Source: CAIYTF01 sp963664845 (GTDB lineage: Bacteria > Bacteroidota > Ignavibacteria > Ignavibacteriales > Ignavibacteriaceae). From it: a stretch of 64,000 nucleotides of DNA. The stretch is taken from the NCBI GenBank assembly GCA_963664845.1, contig OY761615.1, positions 2,666,001-2,730,000 on the forward strand, given 5' to 3'. The stretch's first letter is position 1. Each line of letters starts with the position of its first letter. The translations under genes and the position numbers were made by a program. The notes under the pieces were generated by a model. That model ran no database searches. It saw only the letters and a program-made list of their open reading frames with translations, and was not told the origin of the DNA. Shown one piece after another: positions 35,326 through 45,070 of this stretch.

Positions 35326-36273
35326 ATGAAAAGGCTTTTACTAAAGAGCTCACTTTTGCTTGTAACGGTGCTGGTTGTTGTCATGGCCAGAGCCTTTGTG
35401 ATGTCCAACTTTGATCTTTCAAATTTCCCGCGAAATAATGTTTCAAATTCGGCGTGTTTCCGGGCAAAAATAGATCATGCATCAAGAACACCAGAAAGCA
35501 AGGCCTGCACTTTTCTTATCTCAGGATCGTCTATGTCGCTTAACAATATCTCCGGTAAAATTATTCGTAATCGGTCCGGGGAGCATGTTTACAACTTCTC
35601 CTCTTGGAATCTTAAACCACAACAAACACTCAAGTTTTTGAAATCAGGCATAATTGGAACAAACGTCAAGATTATTCTGCTTGCATTTAATAACGACGAC
35701 TTTGGCAAGGCTGAATTCACGGTTGACTATGGAGCAGCCGTAGATGCACTTAGCGATAATTTTCTGACAAAATACTGGACATTTATTAAAACCTTTAATA
35801 TCACAACATTTTTTGAGGACATCGAATACAGAACAAAATTCGCACACCTGACCAATACTTATGAATCGGTTGATTTTGATGAAACCGGTTCGCGAACTTT
35901 GGATCGTGCGGGCTTTAACATCAGTAGGAAACGCTGGGGATTATTCTCGGATTCAACCGGATTTAGTGTCTTTTTAACTGATACGAAAAAACTCCATACA
36001 GAATGTGAAAAGCATAATATTAAGTTGTATCTGGTATATTTACCAACTCGACCTGATTTGTTGGGTAAAAAGTATGCAGACCAGAACTCTGCAATATCCC
36101 GGGAACTGAAAGATAACTTCGGTAATTGTTTTATTGAGCTATGGGAGAGTAAAATCATAGGCGAAAACTACTGCGACGGCACACATTTGTTCACGGAAGG
36201 GGCTGAATATCTCACCAACGTGATGATGGATTCGTTACAAGTCAGGAAATGTGGTATATCCTTTACACAATAA
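35326..36273 (+). CDS. SGNH-like acyltransferase partner, module 2
   Basis: A 315-residue protein with one N-terminal membrane helix (LLLKSSLLLVTVLVVVMARAF). The periplasmic part has FLISGSSMSLNNISG (Ser nucleophile block) and NYCDGTHLFTEGAEYL (Asp/His block), giving an SGNH-like catalytic arrangement. It starts 4 nt after the MBOAT stop codon, so the two are coupled. The motifs are less typical of AlgX than in module 1. Confidence 0.65.
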   Translation: MKRLLLKSSLLLVTVLVVVMARAFVMSNFDLSNFPRNNVSNSACFRAKIDHASRTPESKACTFLISGSSMSLNNISGKIIRNRSGEHVYNFSSWNLKPQQTLKFLKSGIIGTNVKIILLAFNNDDFGKAEFTVDYGAAVDALSDNFLTKYWTFIKTFNITTFFEDIEYRTKFAHLTNTYESVDFDETGSRTLDRAGFNISRKRWGLFSDSTGFSVFLTDTKKLHTECEKHNIKLYLVYLPTRPDLLGKKYADQNSAISRELKDNFGNCFIELWESKIIGENYCDGTHLFTEGAEYLTNVMMDSLQVRKCGISFTQ

Positions 36274-36653
36274 CCTGGCGATGAGTACCGAACATAAGGA
36301 TGACGAATACCCTTGGTGAGGTTTTTCTGAGACCTATGCCATAGATTAGTGACTTTTTTTATTGCACTGATAGTTTGAAGTGCCTGATATGTCCCTTCAA
36401 ATAAGGCATATAACAGCAAAAATCAGGATAACCTCTCACTGGCAAAGTGAGGGCTTTGCTTCGACCTCGCTGAGATAATCTTAAATACATCAAACAGCCA
36501 TTCAAACCTGCACGGCAATTGAGCTATTCAGGCATAAATTCTCATAGATTTCGGAGAAATGAAATCATTACTTTAATGCGATTTTTTGCTATTTTTAAGA
36601 TTAATAATTTTCAGTGATGTGTTAACCACAAAAATATTCAAAGACCGGGATTT
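36274..36653. other. Intergenic, nothing recognised
   Basis: About 380 bases between two plus-strand genes. No terminator or promoter could be assigned. Confidence 0.4.
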
Positions 36654-38357
36654 ATGATGCGCTTTCAAAAAGAAAATCTGACGACTGTACTTAAAATAGT
36701 GGCCGCCTTGGCTTTGTTGTACTTCGGAACGCAGCAATATAATATCCCTGCGCGGCTGAAATATTTATTCTTTTACAATGGCTATTTTGGATGTGCCATA
36801 TTTATTTTGGTCTGGGTGGTGAGTATTTTAGCCATGTGTGTCAGTACTTTTTTGCCAAATATACTTATGCGCTCGTTTCTTGCACTCCTCTTCTTCCTCT
36901 CAACTGTCATGGGGCTAACTTATCTTCAGGTTAGCGGAGCAATAATAATTTACGATAATCTCTTTGTTTTATTGGAAAATGCAAGATTTGCCTCAGGTGC
37001 CGTAAAAGAATATACACATGAATTATTCCTGCCCGTTCTGGCGGCTTCATTATCTTTTATCATGATTATCCCTCCCGTCACCCGGATCAAGCACTTTTTT
37101 TCTGCAAAAAGGATATCTGTCCTGGCATATACAATCGCGATACTCCCCTTCTTTCTGATCTTATCAATAGCAATAGCCAGAGGTGGTTATGGCATTGACC
37201 AGACTCCTATCCAATACAATATCCCTGCGCTTTTTTCTCTCATTATGGGCGAAAAGCTCTTTATTGGTGAAAAAGACAGAAATAGCGTTGATTATGCACA
37301 TCTCCCAATAAAAGCAGAACATAAACCAAATGTCGTCCTGATTGTGGATGAAAGCCAGCGAGGAGATTACCTCGATATTAACAGTCCTGACAAGAACCTA
37401 ACTCCCTCGTTGATCCAAAACCAGGCCCACATATATAATTTTGGTCTCAGCAGTTCAGGCGGCAACCTCAGCGCGGAAAGCAATCAGATACTCAGATTCG
37501 GCCCTAATATTGATAATTTTAATACAACCTTTTCACAAAACCCATACATTTGGCAGTATGCCCGTAAGGCCGGATACAAAACCATCATGCTTGAAGGACA
37601 AGCACCCGAGGGTGTGCTTAATGACAGAATGAGCAAAAAAGAAACGGCCTTCATCGACCAGTTTATTTATATTCACGGCACCACCAGTTATGAAAAGGAC
37701 TTGGAAATCGCGCGGTTAATTAAAAAATTTACCGAAAAACCAAGTGATACTGCGGTCTTTATTTATGCAGTGAAACGGGGAATGCATTTTCCTTATGATG
37801 GAAATGTACCGGAAGATCAGAGAATCTATAAGACTACAGGAAGTGGTTTTGAGGTTATCAGCAAAACTGATATGGTTAACTCCTATAAAAATGCTGTCCA
37901 CTATGTAAATGATGCCTTTTTCACTTCATTATTTGATGGTACTTCATTTAAAAACACCATTATTTTCTATACATCCGATCATGGGCAAAATCTGCTGGAC
38001 AATGGTTACCGGATCACACATGGCTCCACCGAAAACGTCTCCTGTTTCGAAGGTCTGGTTCCTTTGATGGTTATCACTGCCGATACCCAATACACTCAAA
38101 AATTTAAGGCTGCCTCTGCAAAAAATTATAACAAAGCAGGCCATTTTAACATATTCCCGTCAATTCTGGAGATTTTTGGTTATAACCCGGACGAGATTAA
38201 ACCGTTCCACGGATTGTCACTGTTTAACGAGATAAAAACGCCCAGGAAATTTTTAAGCGGACTATTAACTGTAGGAAGGCTCAATATTGGCAGCAAAAAC
38301 CAAAATAAATGGAATGCCATTCCAGATAGTCTTGTTGCAACACCCCCGGTAAAATAA
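36654..38357 (+). CDS. Alkaline phosphatase superfamily transferase (EptA/LtaS-like)
   Basis: A 567-residue protein with four or five N-terminal membrane helices (residues about 10-180) and a periplasmic sulfatase-fold domain. It reads NVVLIVDESQRGDYLDIN (metal-binding Glu), then a Ser/Thr-rich nucleophile region (SSSGGNLSAESNQ), and ends with IIFYTSDHGQNLLDNG (the DHG metal site). These enzymes transfer phosphoethanolamine or phosphoglycerol to lipid A or glycans. The usual nucleophilic Thr is not obvious; a Ser in the SSGGN region is the candidate. In this locus it probably decorates the surface glycan or lipid A. Confidence 0.78.
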   Translation: MMRFQKENLTTVLKIVAALALLYFGTQQYNIPARLKYLFFYNGYFGCAIFILVWVVSILAMCVSTFLPNILMRSFLALLFFLSTVMGLTYLQVSGAIIIYDNLFVLLENARFASGAVKEYTHELFLPVLAASLSFIMIIPPVTRIKHFFSAKRISVLAYTIAILPFFLILSIAIARGGYGIDQTPIQYNIPALFSLIMGEKLFIGEKDRNSVDYAHLPIKAEHKPNVVLIVDESQRGDYLDINSPDKNLTPSLIQNQAHIYNFGLSSSGGNLSAESNQILRFGPNIDNFNTTFSQNPYIWQYARKAGYKTIMLEGQAPEGVLNDRMSKKETAFIDQFIYIHGTTSYEKDLEIARLIKKFTEKPSDTAVFIYAVKRGMHFPYDGNVPEDQRIYKTTGSGFEVISKTDMVNSYKNAVHYVNDAFFTSLFDGTSFKNTIIFYTSDHGQNLLDNGYRITHGSTENVSCFEGLVPLMVITADTQYTQKFKAASAKNYNKAGHFNIFPSILEIFGYNPDEIKPFHGLSLFNEIKTPRKFLSGLLTVGRLNIGSKNQNKWNAIPDSLVATPPVK

Positions 38358-38696
38358 TTGAAGCCCCGGGAAGAGAACGCTCTATCATTTAGCCAGGAGT
38401 GAAGAACGAGCTCTCCTTAGAAGTGTATACAAGGACTGTTCATATTGTTTTGCCTTATATAAGTATGATCATGGCAGGTATCGGGCTCTCTATCACGTTA
38501 GCCACGCAAAATAATTCCTCTTGATCAGACCCTGGTCGCTGGCAGATTATATTCGATTTTGTTTATTTTATAATTGACGTTTTATTATTCTTGAGAGAAC
38601 ATATACACTGACTTCAAGCTATTGCCGAATGGTTTCTTCCAGAATATTATACCGTCATGTAATGGTTTTGTTTAATATTTAGTTAACGGAGAGGTT
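38358..38696. other. Intergenic, nothing recognised
   Basis: About 340 bases. No coding frame, terminator or promoter could be assigned with confidence. Confidence 0.4.
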
Positions 38697-40349
38697 TTGA
38701 AACGGATTATATTATTGACAGTTTTCCTTTCCTGCATGGTCTTTGCTCAAGTTGAAGATATTGCCGTTACTCATAAAATTTACGGTTTTCTTGAGCGCCT
38801 CAGCACTCTTCGCGTAATCTCCAAGTATAATTCAGTGGAAACCCCCATCTCCCGCAAACAAGCTGCCCAATATCTTGTTGAGGCATCAAAGCATTCCGAT
38901 GCACTGGATAATAACGACAAACAAATGCTCAATGACCTGAAACGTGAATTCGATTTCGATATAACTGGCAACCTTGAAACATCGCAGTCCATGTTTGGGG
39001 AGAGCTCATACAATCTGTTTTCCAACAATTCCAAATATCTCTATTATTATAATAAACCGGAAGCGGGCAATTTCTTCATAAACTTTATTGCCGACGCAGG
39101 GACGGCCAGCCTCAAAACCCTCAACGGCAACAATAATTCAGTGATTGGACTGGTTGGCGGTGAAGTCCGTGGTACCTTATTGAATAAATTTGGATTTTTT
39201 CTCAGGGCTACCAACGGAAACGTATTTGGAAACAAAGCGGCGGCACTCCATATTCACCGGCTTTCGTATAACTGGAATTTAACCCAAGACAATTCAACCG
39301 GCTCCTTCTTCGATGAAACAAATGGCTATATAACACTTGATTTTGATGCCCTGAAACTTAAATTTGGACGGGACAGGCAGTTGATAGGCTATGGAATTAA
39401 CAAACTGATCTTGGGTGATAATGCCCCGGAAACGGACTTCCTCTCACTTCACCTTAAGCTGGGCATTCTTGATTATTCCTTCTTTCATGGGAAAATTCTT
39501 GGCGACAGGGGATTTACGGGCGATTCCATTAACGGAGGTCTCGCTACCGTTGAGGAAAAGTACCTTGGCTATCACCGTATTGCCTTCGCTCTCTCAGACG
39601 TGTTTTCATTCGGTGCCGGCGAGATGGTTGTATATGCAAACAGATCCATCGATTTTAGTTATCTGAATCCGTTCGCTTTCTACAAAGCTGTTGAACACAG
39701 CGGGCAGGACAGAGATAACTCCATGTTGTTTTTTGATGCCAGCAGTAATGCCATCAACGGAATGAAACTCTGGTCGCTTTTACTTATTGATGACATTTCC
39801 TACGGCAAAGTGGGCACTGGCTGGTATGGAAACCAAACGGTTTTCAATCTCGGTGTGGAAAGTTATAATCTATATTCTTTCGTACCCCTGGATATCAGTT
39901 TTGAGTATTTTAGAATCGAACCCTACGTATTTACACACCGCTTCCATTCAAACAACTATACTAATGAGGGTTATAACCTGGGGTTAGATACCGATCCGAA
40001 CAGCAAAATATTTTTCTTCAAGGCCAATTATCGTATGAGCAATAGGCTGGCCTTGTCCGCTTCCTACACCTATCGTGTTCATGGAGCAAACCCAACTGAC
40101 CCGGTAACCGGGAAAGTAACCAATGTCGGCGGCGATATTAACCTTGGGCACCGGAGTTTCGACTCAGAATACCTCACCTTTATGGAAGGGTCACTTGAAT
40201 ATTTCAGGAAGTTTTCATTTCTGGTTACGTATGAGCCCTTTCTGGGGCACTATGTGAGCTTTCTGTTTGAAAACGAGACAAATTCACTGCAGAATAATGC
40301 GCATGAAAAGAACTGGTTTTTTAACTTAACTTTAAGTTTGAGAATGTAA
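38697..40349 (+). CDS. Capsule assembly Wzi family outer membrane protein
   Basis: A 550-residue protein with a short signal peptide (KRIILLTVFLSCMVFAQ) and many amphipathic strands. It has the Wzi-like features: N-terminal helical bundle (YGFLERLSTLRVISKY), FGRDRQLIGYG and LSLHLKLGILDYSFFHGKIL, then barrel strands ending in FFNLTLSLRM with a terminal aromatic/hydrophobic strand. Wzi proteins anchor capsule at the cell surface, which fits the end of a capsule or exopolysaccharide locus. The start is TTG at 38697, supported by ACGGAGAGG 2-3 nt upstream in the SD position. Confidence 0.75.
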   Translation: MKRIILLTVFLSCMVFAQVEDIAVTHKIYGFLERLSTLRVISKYNSVETPISRKQAAQYLVEASKHSDALDNNDKQMLNDLKREFDFDITGNLETSQSMFGESSYNLFSNNSKYLYYYNKPEAGNFFINFIADAGTASLKTLNGNNNSVIGLVGGEVRGTLLNKFGFFLRATNGNVFGNKAAALHIHRLSYNWNLTQDNSTGSFFDETNGYITLDFDALKLKFGRDRQLIGYGINKLILGDNAPETDFLSLHLKLGILDYSFFHGKILGDRGFTGDSINGGLATVEEKYLGYHRIAFALSDVFSFGAGEMVVYANRSIDFSYLNPFAFYKAVEHSGQDRDNSMLFFDASSNAINGMKLWSLLLIDDISYGKVGTGWYGNQTVFNLGVESYNLYSFVPLDISFEYFRIEPYVFTHRFHSNNYTNEGYNLGLDTDPNSKIFFFKANYRMSNRLALSASYTYRVHGANPTDPVTGKVTNVGGDINLGHRSFDSEYLTFMEGSLEYFRKFSFLVTYEPFLGHYVSFLFENETNSLQNNAHEKNWFFNLTLSLRM

Positions 40350-40620
40350 GACCCATTAACTGGAATGAGGTAAGGGGAGAGCTAACCTCTCTTTTGGGAA
40401 TGAATCGGAAATATAAGTGCTGGTAACGGGAAGAATGATTCTCCGTGGTTGTTCTAAATCACATGATTATATGCTTCTGCTATATAGACCTACTCATTTG
40501 GCATTTTTCTCCCAAATGATTTACTATACTTAAACCATTAATTCTTATATTTTATATCACAAACTACAATGCCGTTTTACCAAACTTAAATTCAACGAGG
40601 AAAGATTGAAGGCGAATACT

Positions 40621-42678
40621 ATGCGCAAAAGGTTAAAGTCCTTAATTTCCAGTTCTTTATTGTTGTGTTCACTAATGCTGGCAACGGGCTGCATTGACAA
40701 ACCAGTTGCCCCCAATTGGGATGTTGTTGCCAACGCACCCATAGTCAATAAAAGCTATACCCTGCTTGACGTTGTTTCCAAGGATTCATTGCATCTGATT
40801 ACCCCGACCAGCAATAATAGCCTTGGACAACTCTATTACACTCAGGATACTGCTATTAAGCCAATTTTCGTGGGCAGCCAACTGAAATTGAATCCTATAT
40901 CTACCAATTCAACGGTAGCACTTGGTGCTATAAAGATCAATAACCCGGCGCCTGTGTCAGCCAATATAAGCTCAACCCAAATTAATTCGCTTTTTGTGGG
41001 AGGCTCAACACTTGCTGGTGTTCCGGCCTTTGCCAAAAACGATTTGGTGCAGAGCATGCCAACCATCACTTCTTTCTCAACAGCTACTTTTGCTTCCGGA
41101 TCGATGAGTCTTTCTATTAAAAACCACTTGGGCAACAATCTGTCGATTACTGTTGGTCAGGTGAGGATTCTCGATGGTTCAAACAATACTCTGGTCAGCT
41201 CCAGCCAGGCACTCACTCTGCAGTATGACCAAACCGGCGTTATTACCATTGATCTGGCCAACAAAACGCTGGTAAGTGATATGAAAATCGAAGTGAATAT
41301 TTCCAGTACCGGCAGCACACAATCGGTCATTATTCCAACCGATGCAGCCCTGAATATAACGGCACAGTTTGTAAGTCTCGATCCTCAAACAGTAACCGCT
41401 GTTGTCCCACAGCAGGATCCAAAAAGCTTCAACGGTTCTTTCCCTATTGATAATGACCCAAATTCGGCAATATCGAAAATAGTTATCAGCAAGGGCGTTC
41501 TGCACTTCAGTATCAAGAATAACTTCAAAGTTCCGCTGACTATTAAGATAAACCTGACAAGCCTTATAACACCAAACGGTGTATTTACTTATACAGCAAA
41601 AATAAATGGAAACTCAACAGCCACGGTAGACACCAATATTGCCGGCTGGACTATTAATCCAAATACGCTGACTTCAAGTATTGACTATAACGGTACGGCA
41701 ACGGTTCTGGCAACTTCGAGTCCTGTTCAGCTTGCCAAAACAGACAACGTTGCTGTCACCGTGAACATGGACGAATTGACCTTGACGTCACTGACCGGGA
41801 AGATCAAAACAACAGCCCTTACCCCTTCATATAAAACAATTCAGGTAAGTCTTGGAAACCTTAAAAATTTCAATGCCACGACCATAAATTTTAAAAACTT
41901 TGGTTTAACCGTACCTGTTGGAGCATCACCGTCTCTGAAACTCGGCTTCAGCGGAACAATTACCGGTTACAACAAAACAACCCAGGGTACAATCTCGATT
42001 CCTCTTACTACGCTTCCCGGCAACGGAGTGATTCAAAAACTTACGTTTGACCAAACCCAGCTCGATAATTTTATAAACAAATTCTACAATACTCCTCCGG
42101 ATTCACTGAGGATCGATTATGCGCCTGTTATTAATCCTAACCCTCAGGCAACAGACGCACCCGGACAAATTACTTCTCAGGACTCTGTCTTTGGTAAAGT
42201 TTCAATTTATACTCCGTTGAATGTTGGTGTTGCCGGCGGAAAACTGACAGACACAGTTCTGATAAATATTAACAATTCCAACAAAACACAGTTGGATCAG
42301 ATTGGCTCCGTGACTGTGAATCTGGTTGTTTCAAACGGAGTGCCGGCAAAAGTTTTGTTTTCCGGGACACTCTATGATGAATTTGGCCATTACATGATGC
42401 CATTCCCTCCCGTCCATGCACCGAACCCAACGGAAGTATTGATTCCGGCTGCCACAGTGGACACAAGTGGATTTAGTAACCCGAACAAACCGGGGACCAC
42501 AACCATCACACTCCAGTTAACCGGAACCGAAATGCAGAACTTCATCAACAGCAAAAAGATGATCATGGTTCTGAAAATTGACACCGCACTGCCCAGTGCA
42601 TCGCCTGTGAGTTTCCGCTCAATCGATGCCATAAGCGTTAAGGCCAGTGGCAGCATTAATTATACAGTAAAACCGTAA
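40621..42678 (+). CDS. Large lipoprotein with repeated beta-sandwich regions, unknown function
   Basis: A 685-residue protein with a lipobox (SSLLLCSLMLATGC, Cys at about residue 24). Most of the chain is Ser/Thr/Asn-rich beta structure with repeated FSIKN/LSIKN-type strands, for example LSIKNHLGNNLSITVGQVRI and FSIKNNFKVPLTIKINLTSL, resembling WHy/LEA-like domains or surface beta-sandwiches. ATG at 40621 is chosen over an upstream TTG at 40606. It ends 14 nt before the DUF5723 gene, an operon pair seen in Bacteroidota. The role is unknown; a surface or periplasmic lipoprotein is inferred. Confidence 0.7.
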   Translation: MRKRLKSLISSSLLLCSLMLATGCIDKPVAPNWDVVANAPIVNKSYTLLDVVSKDSLHLITPTSNNSLGQLYYTQDTAIKPIFVGSQLKLNPISTNSTVALGAIKINNPAPVSANISSTQINSLFVGGSTLAGVPAFAKNDLVQSMPTITSFSTATFASGSMSLSIKNHLGNNLSITVGQVRILDGSNNTLVSSSQALTLQYDQTGVITIDLANKTLVSDMKIEVNISSTGSTQSVIIPTDAALNITAQFVSLDPQTVTAVVPQQDPKSFNGSFPIDNDPNSAISKIVISKGVLHFSIKNNFKVPLTIKINLTSLITPNGVFTYTAKINGNSTATVDTNIAGWTINPNTLTSSIDYNGTATVLATSSPVQLAKTDNVAVTVNMDELTLTSLTGKIKTTALTPSYKTIQVSLGNLKNFNATTINFKNFGLTVPVGASPSLKLGFSGTITGYNKTTQGTISIPLTTLPGNGVIQKLTFDQTQLDNFINKFYNTPPDSLRIDYAPVINPNPQATDAPGQITSQDSVFGKVSIYTPLNVGVAGGKLTDTVLININNSNKTQLDQIGSVTVNLVVSNGVPAKVLFSGTLYDEFGHYMMPFPPVHAPNPTEVLIPAATVDTSGFSNPNKPGTTTITLQLTGTEMQNFINSKKMIMVLKIDTALPSASPVSFRSIDAISVKASGSINYTVKP

Positions 42679-42692
42679 CAGAGGAGCAAATA

Positions 42693-44099
42693 ATGAAAAA
42701 CATACTGTCAGCACTCGTACTCCTCTTCAGCGTTTCCGTGCTTTATGCACAAAACGGTTCGCTCGGTATAACTGATGCCTATTCAACTGCAATGGGCAAG
42801 ACCTATACCATTTCATCACGCGGCATTTATGCTGTTGGTATTAACCCTGCCAATCTGGCTCTTGATAATCCCGGACATTGGGAAATTGGGCTTCCAAGTC
42901 TTGGAGTCAGAACAGGAACCAACTTCCTCAGCATCGACGAATTCAATTATTTTTTTGGTGGCGTTGACAGCGCCGGAACGAGAATAGCACGCCACCTCAC
43001 CGATGACGATAAACAGCGCATGAGGAATTTATTCGCCGGTGGAGGCGACGTTGTTGTTGATGTAAATACACTGGACTTGGGCTTCTCTATTAAACCTAAC
43101 GACAGGGTGGGTGCTTTTGCTTTTACCATTCAGGATTACATGACCGCACAATTCACGTTCCCCTCCGGTGTCATCGATCTCGCACTTAGCGGTAACCCTC
43201 TTGGTTCGGAATATTCTTTGGACGATATGAAACTGAAAATGTCCTGGCTCCGTTCCTATAATTTGTCGTGGGCACATGATCTGTCTATCCTGAAACCCAA
43301 GAGTTTCAAACAACTCACGTTTGGTATTGGTTTGAAATATGTGCAAGGCTTCGCCTATGTGGGACTGGAAAGCATTAGCACGAAGATCAAAACCAACCAG
43401 GATTATTCGATTTTCGTCTCCGGCGATATGCAGTTGCGTACAGCCCTTTCATCTTCTTTTGGCGTCAAATATGGTTTCGATTCAACTGCAGGAAGTTCCT
43501 CCTCCAGCTTTTCCATCGCACCGCAAACCGCCGGGTCGGGGTTTGGGTTTGATATAGGATTTTCAGCAATTATTAATGACCGCTGGAGCGTTGGAGTGGC
43601 GATTACCGACATCGGAAGCGTTAAGTGGAAAACAAACACGGCAGAATACAGCAGTCATTCTTCCTTTACGCTGACAGACTTAAGCGATTCAACGCAACGT
43701 GATTCACTCGCAAATCGTTTCAAAGGCGACGGTAAATTCATTGATGCCTTTTCAACAAAACTGCCAACAACACTAAGAATCGGGACCATGTGGATTGTTA
43801 AACCGGAGGTGTTCATGTTAAACATGGATATTAATGCCGGCTTAAATGACGCTCCGCGAAATGACCAGAGTGCCCGCTTTTCAATCGGCGGCAACTGGAA
43901 CGCGGCAAAATGGCTGCCCTATCTTCGCGGCGGCTTTTCCTGGGGCGGTGCTGAGTTCTTCAGTTGGACAGTTGGCATTGGATTCAGTTACAAGAGTATG
44001 GAATTCAATGCTGCCACTCCGGACTTTCAGTATATCTTCACACCAAAAGATGGAAAGCGCATCAGTTTCGCAGCCAGCTGGAGACTCAAGTTTGATTAA
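42693..44099 (+). CDS. Outer-membrane barrel protein, DUF5723-like
   Basis: A 468-residue protein with a signal peptide (KNILSALVLLFSVSVLYAQ) and a barrel profile. The N-terminal GINPANLALDNPGHWEIGLP segment is the conserved mark of DUF5723/PorV-like outer membrane proteins of Bacteroidota. It ends with a barrel strand (ISFAASWRLKFD). A strong RBS (AGAGGAGCAAATA) precedes the ATG. It is cotranscribed with the lipoprotein gene. Function is not known. Confidence 0.75.
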   Translation: MKNILSALVLLFSVSVLYAQNGSLGITDAYSTAMGKTYTISSRGIYAVGINPANLALDNPGHWEIGLPSLGVRTGTNFLSIDEFNYFFGGVDSAGTRIARHLTDDDKQRMRNLFAGGGDVVVDVNTLDLGFSIKPNDRVGAFAFTIQDYMTAQFTFPSGVIDLALSGNPLGSEYSLDDMKLKMSWLRSYNLSWAHDLSILKPKSFKQLTFGIGLKYVQGFAYVGLESISTKIKTNQDYSIFVSGDMQLRTALSSSFGVKYGFDSTAGSSSSSFSIAPQTAGSGFGFDIGFSAIINDRWSVGVAITDIGSVKWKTNTAEYSSHSSFTLTDLSDSTQRDSLANRFKGDGKFIDAFSTKLPTTLRIGTMWIVKPEVFMLNMDINAGLNDAPRNDQSARFSIGGNWNAAKWLPYLRGGFSWGGAEFFSWTVGIGFSYKSMEFNAATPDFQYIFTPKDGKRISFAASWRLKFD

Positions 44100-44176
44100 A
44101 CATGGTTCACCATGGCAGTCCGTCTGCCAAACACGTGAAAACCATCAAGCTTAACAATAAACGCATCTTTTAACAC

Positions 44177-44211
44177 AAAAAGGCTGTCCCTTAAACCGGA
44201 TAGCCTTTTTT
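44177..44211 (+). terminator. Terminator after the DUF5723 gene
   Basis: AAAAAGGCTGTCC, an 8-nt loop, and GGATAGCCTTTTT (one G-T pair) form a 13-bp stem ending in a T run. Confidence 0.8.
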
Positions 44212-44349
44212 GCTCCTGACGGAGATTGCATACAACCACCTGTGGCATTACAGTGATATCTCAGCTCTGGAATATCAGTAAATTAAAAGATGCAATTTTG
44301 ATTGGGTGTGCGCAAAGGGCACTGTTTAGTTGGAATAAGGAGAAACAGG

Positions 44350-44424
44350 ATGAAAAGGAGGACAGCTAAGTTAAAGCGCACAGAGTGTGATGATCAGGAA
44401 CCGGAATTGATTCCTGGCGGGTAG
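44350..44424 (+). CDS. Possible 24-residue small ORF
   Basis: MKRRTAKLKRTECDDQEPEL and four more residues, preceded by AAGGAGAAACAGG, a good ribosome binding site. It lies between the DUF5723 terminator and the end of flgM. No homologue is recognised and it may be accidental. Confidence 0.2.
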   Translation: MKRRTAKLKRTECDDQEPELIPGG

Positions 44425-44440
44425 GTGGACAACAATTCCG

Positions 44441-44719
44441 TTATTTGTTGTCCATATCCTTTATAATTGCCTGCGCCACTTTTGCGAGCACTTCATCGGA
44501 GTGATAAAAATTCGTATTGATACGTTCTTTTATTTGCTCCAAATCTTTTCCTGAAACGTTATTGGATTGCAACATTTTGGCTTCCGGAGATATTTCAATT
44601 CTGTCTGTTGCCCGCGCAGTTGATTCCTGCTCTTTCGGCGTTTGTTTTAGCGGGGCTGCCTTAGCCTGCTCGAGATCCTTCAAGTATAAGGGATTCGAAT
44701 TCGAAGAATCTATTTTCAC
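44441..44719 (-). CDS. flgM: FlgM-like anti-sigma-28 factor
   Basis: A 92-residue protein with the layout of FlgM: a disordered N-terminal half, a core DRIEISPEAKMLQ (residues about 39-51), and a C-terminal helix pair KDLEQIKERINTNFYHSDEV ending in LAKVAQAIIKDM, matching the FlgM pattern DkVeiSpeA..., I+eRI..G.Y.vd.evA.ail. FlgM holds sigma-28 inactive until the hook is finished and is then exported. This agrees with the sigma-28-like promoters before the flagellin genes here. It is last in the fliC-fliS-fliD-fliT-flgM order. Confidence 0.7.
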   Translation of the reverse strand: MKIDSSNSNPLYLKDLEQAKAAPLKQTPKEQESTARATDRIEISPEAKMLQSNNVSGKDLEQIKERINTNFYHSDEVLAKVAQAIIKDMDNK

Positions 44720-44723
44720 TGGA

Positions 44724-45056
44724 TTACCTATTGTATTGATTAAGTCGTTTTTTATTCTGCAAACTGATGAGTTCGTCTTTCATTCCGGTCAGAGAATTTT
44801 TGAAGCTCCTGACAGTATAATCGAACATTTCCGAAATTTGTTTAGCCATGTCAGCAAGTTCTTCTTCGTAGGGCAACAATTCGTTTAATGAATAAGTTTC
44901 CTTCAAGCGTCTGCCTTCGATGGTAATTTCATTGGTGAGGAGAACAACACGCGGAGTCATTTCCTCTGAGGTTTCAGGAGTTGTCTGCTTTAATAAGCTG
45001 ATGATCTCAATAAACCGTTTTTTTTGTTTATGCATTTCAAATGCTACATTTTCCAT
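44724..45056 (-). CDS. FliT-like flagellar chaperone (tentative)
   Basis: A 110-residue, strongly helical, charged protein (MENVAFEMHKQKKRFIEIIS, then long coiled-coil stretches). It lies between fliD and flgM, where FliT or FlgN-type export chaperones commonly occur. No specific motif proves the family, so the assignment rests on size, helix content and position. It begins 14 nt after the fliD stop codon and ends 4 nt before flgM. Confidence 0.5.
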   Translation of the reverse strand: MENVAFEMHKQKKRFIEIISLLKQTTPETSEEMTPRVVLLTNEITIEGRRLKETYSLNELLPYEEELADMAKQISEMFDYTVRSFKNSLTGMKDELISLQNKKRLNQYNR

Positions 45057-45070
45057 TTATACTTCCCTTA

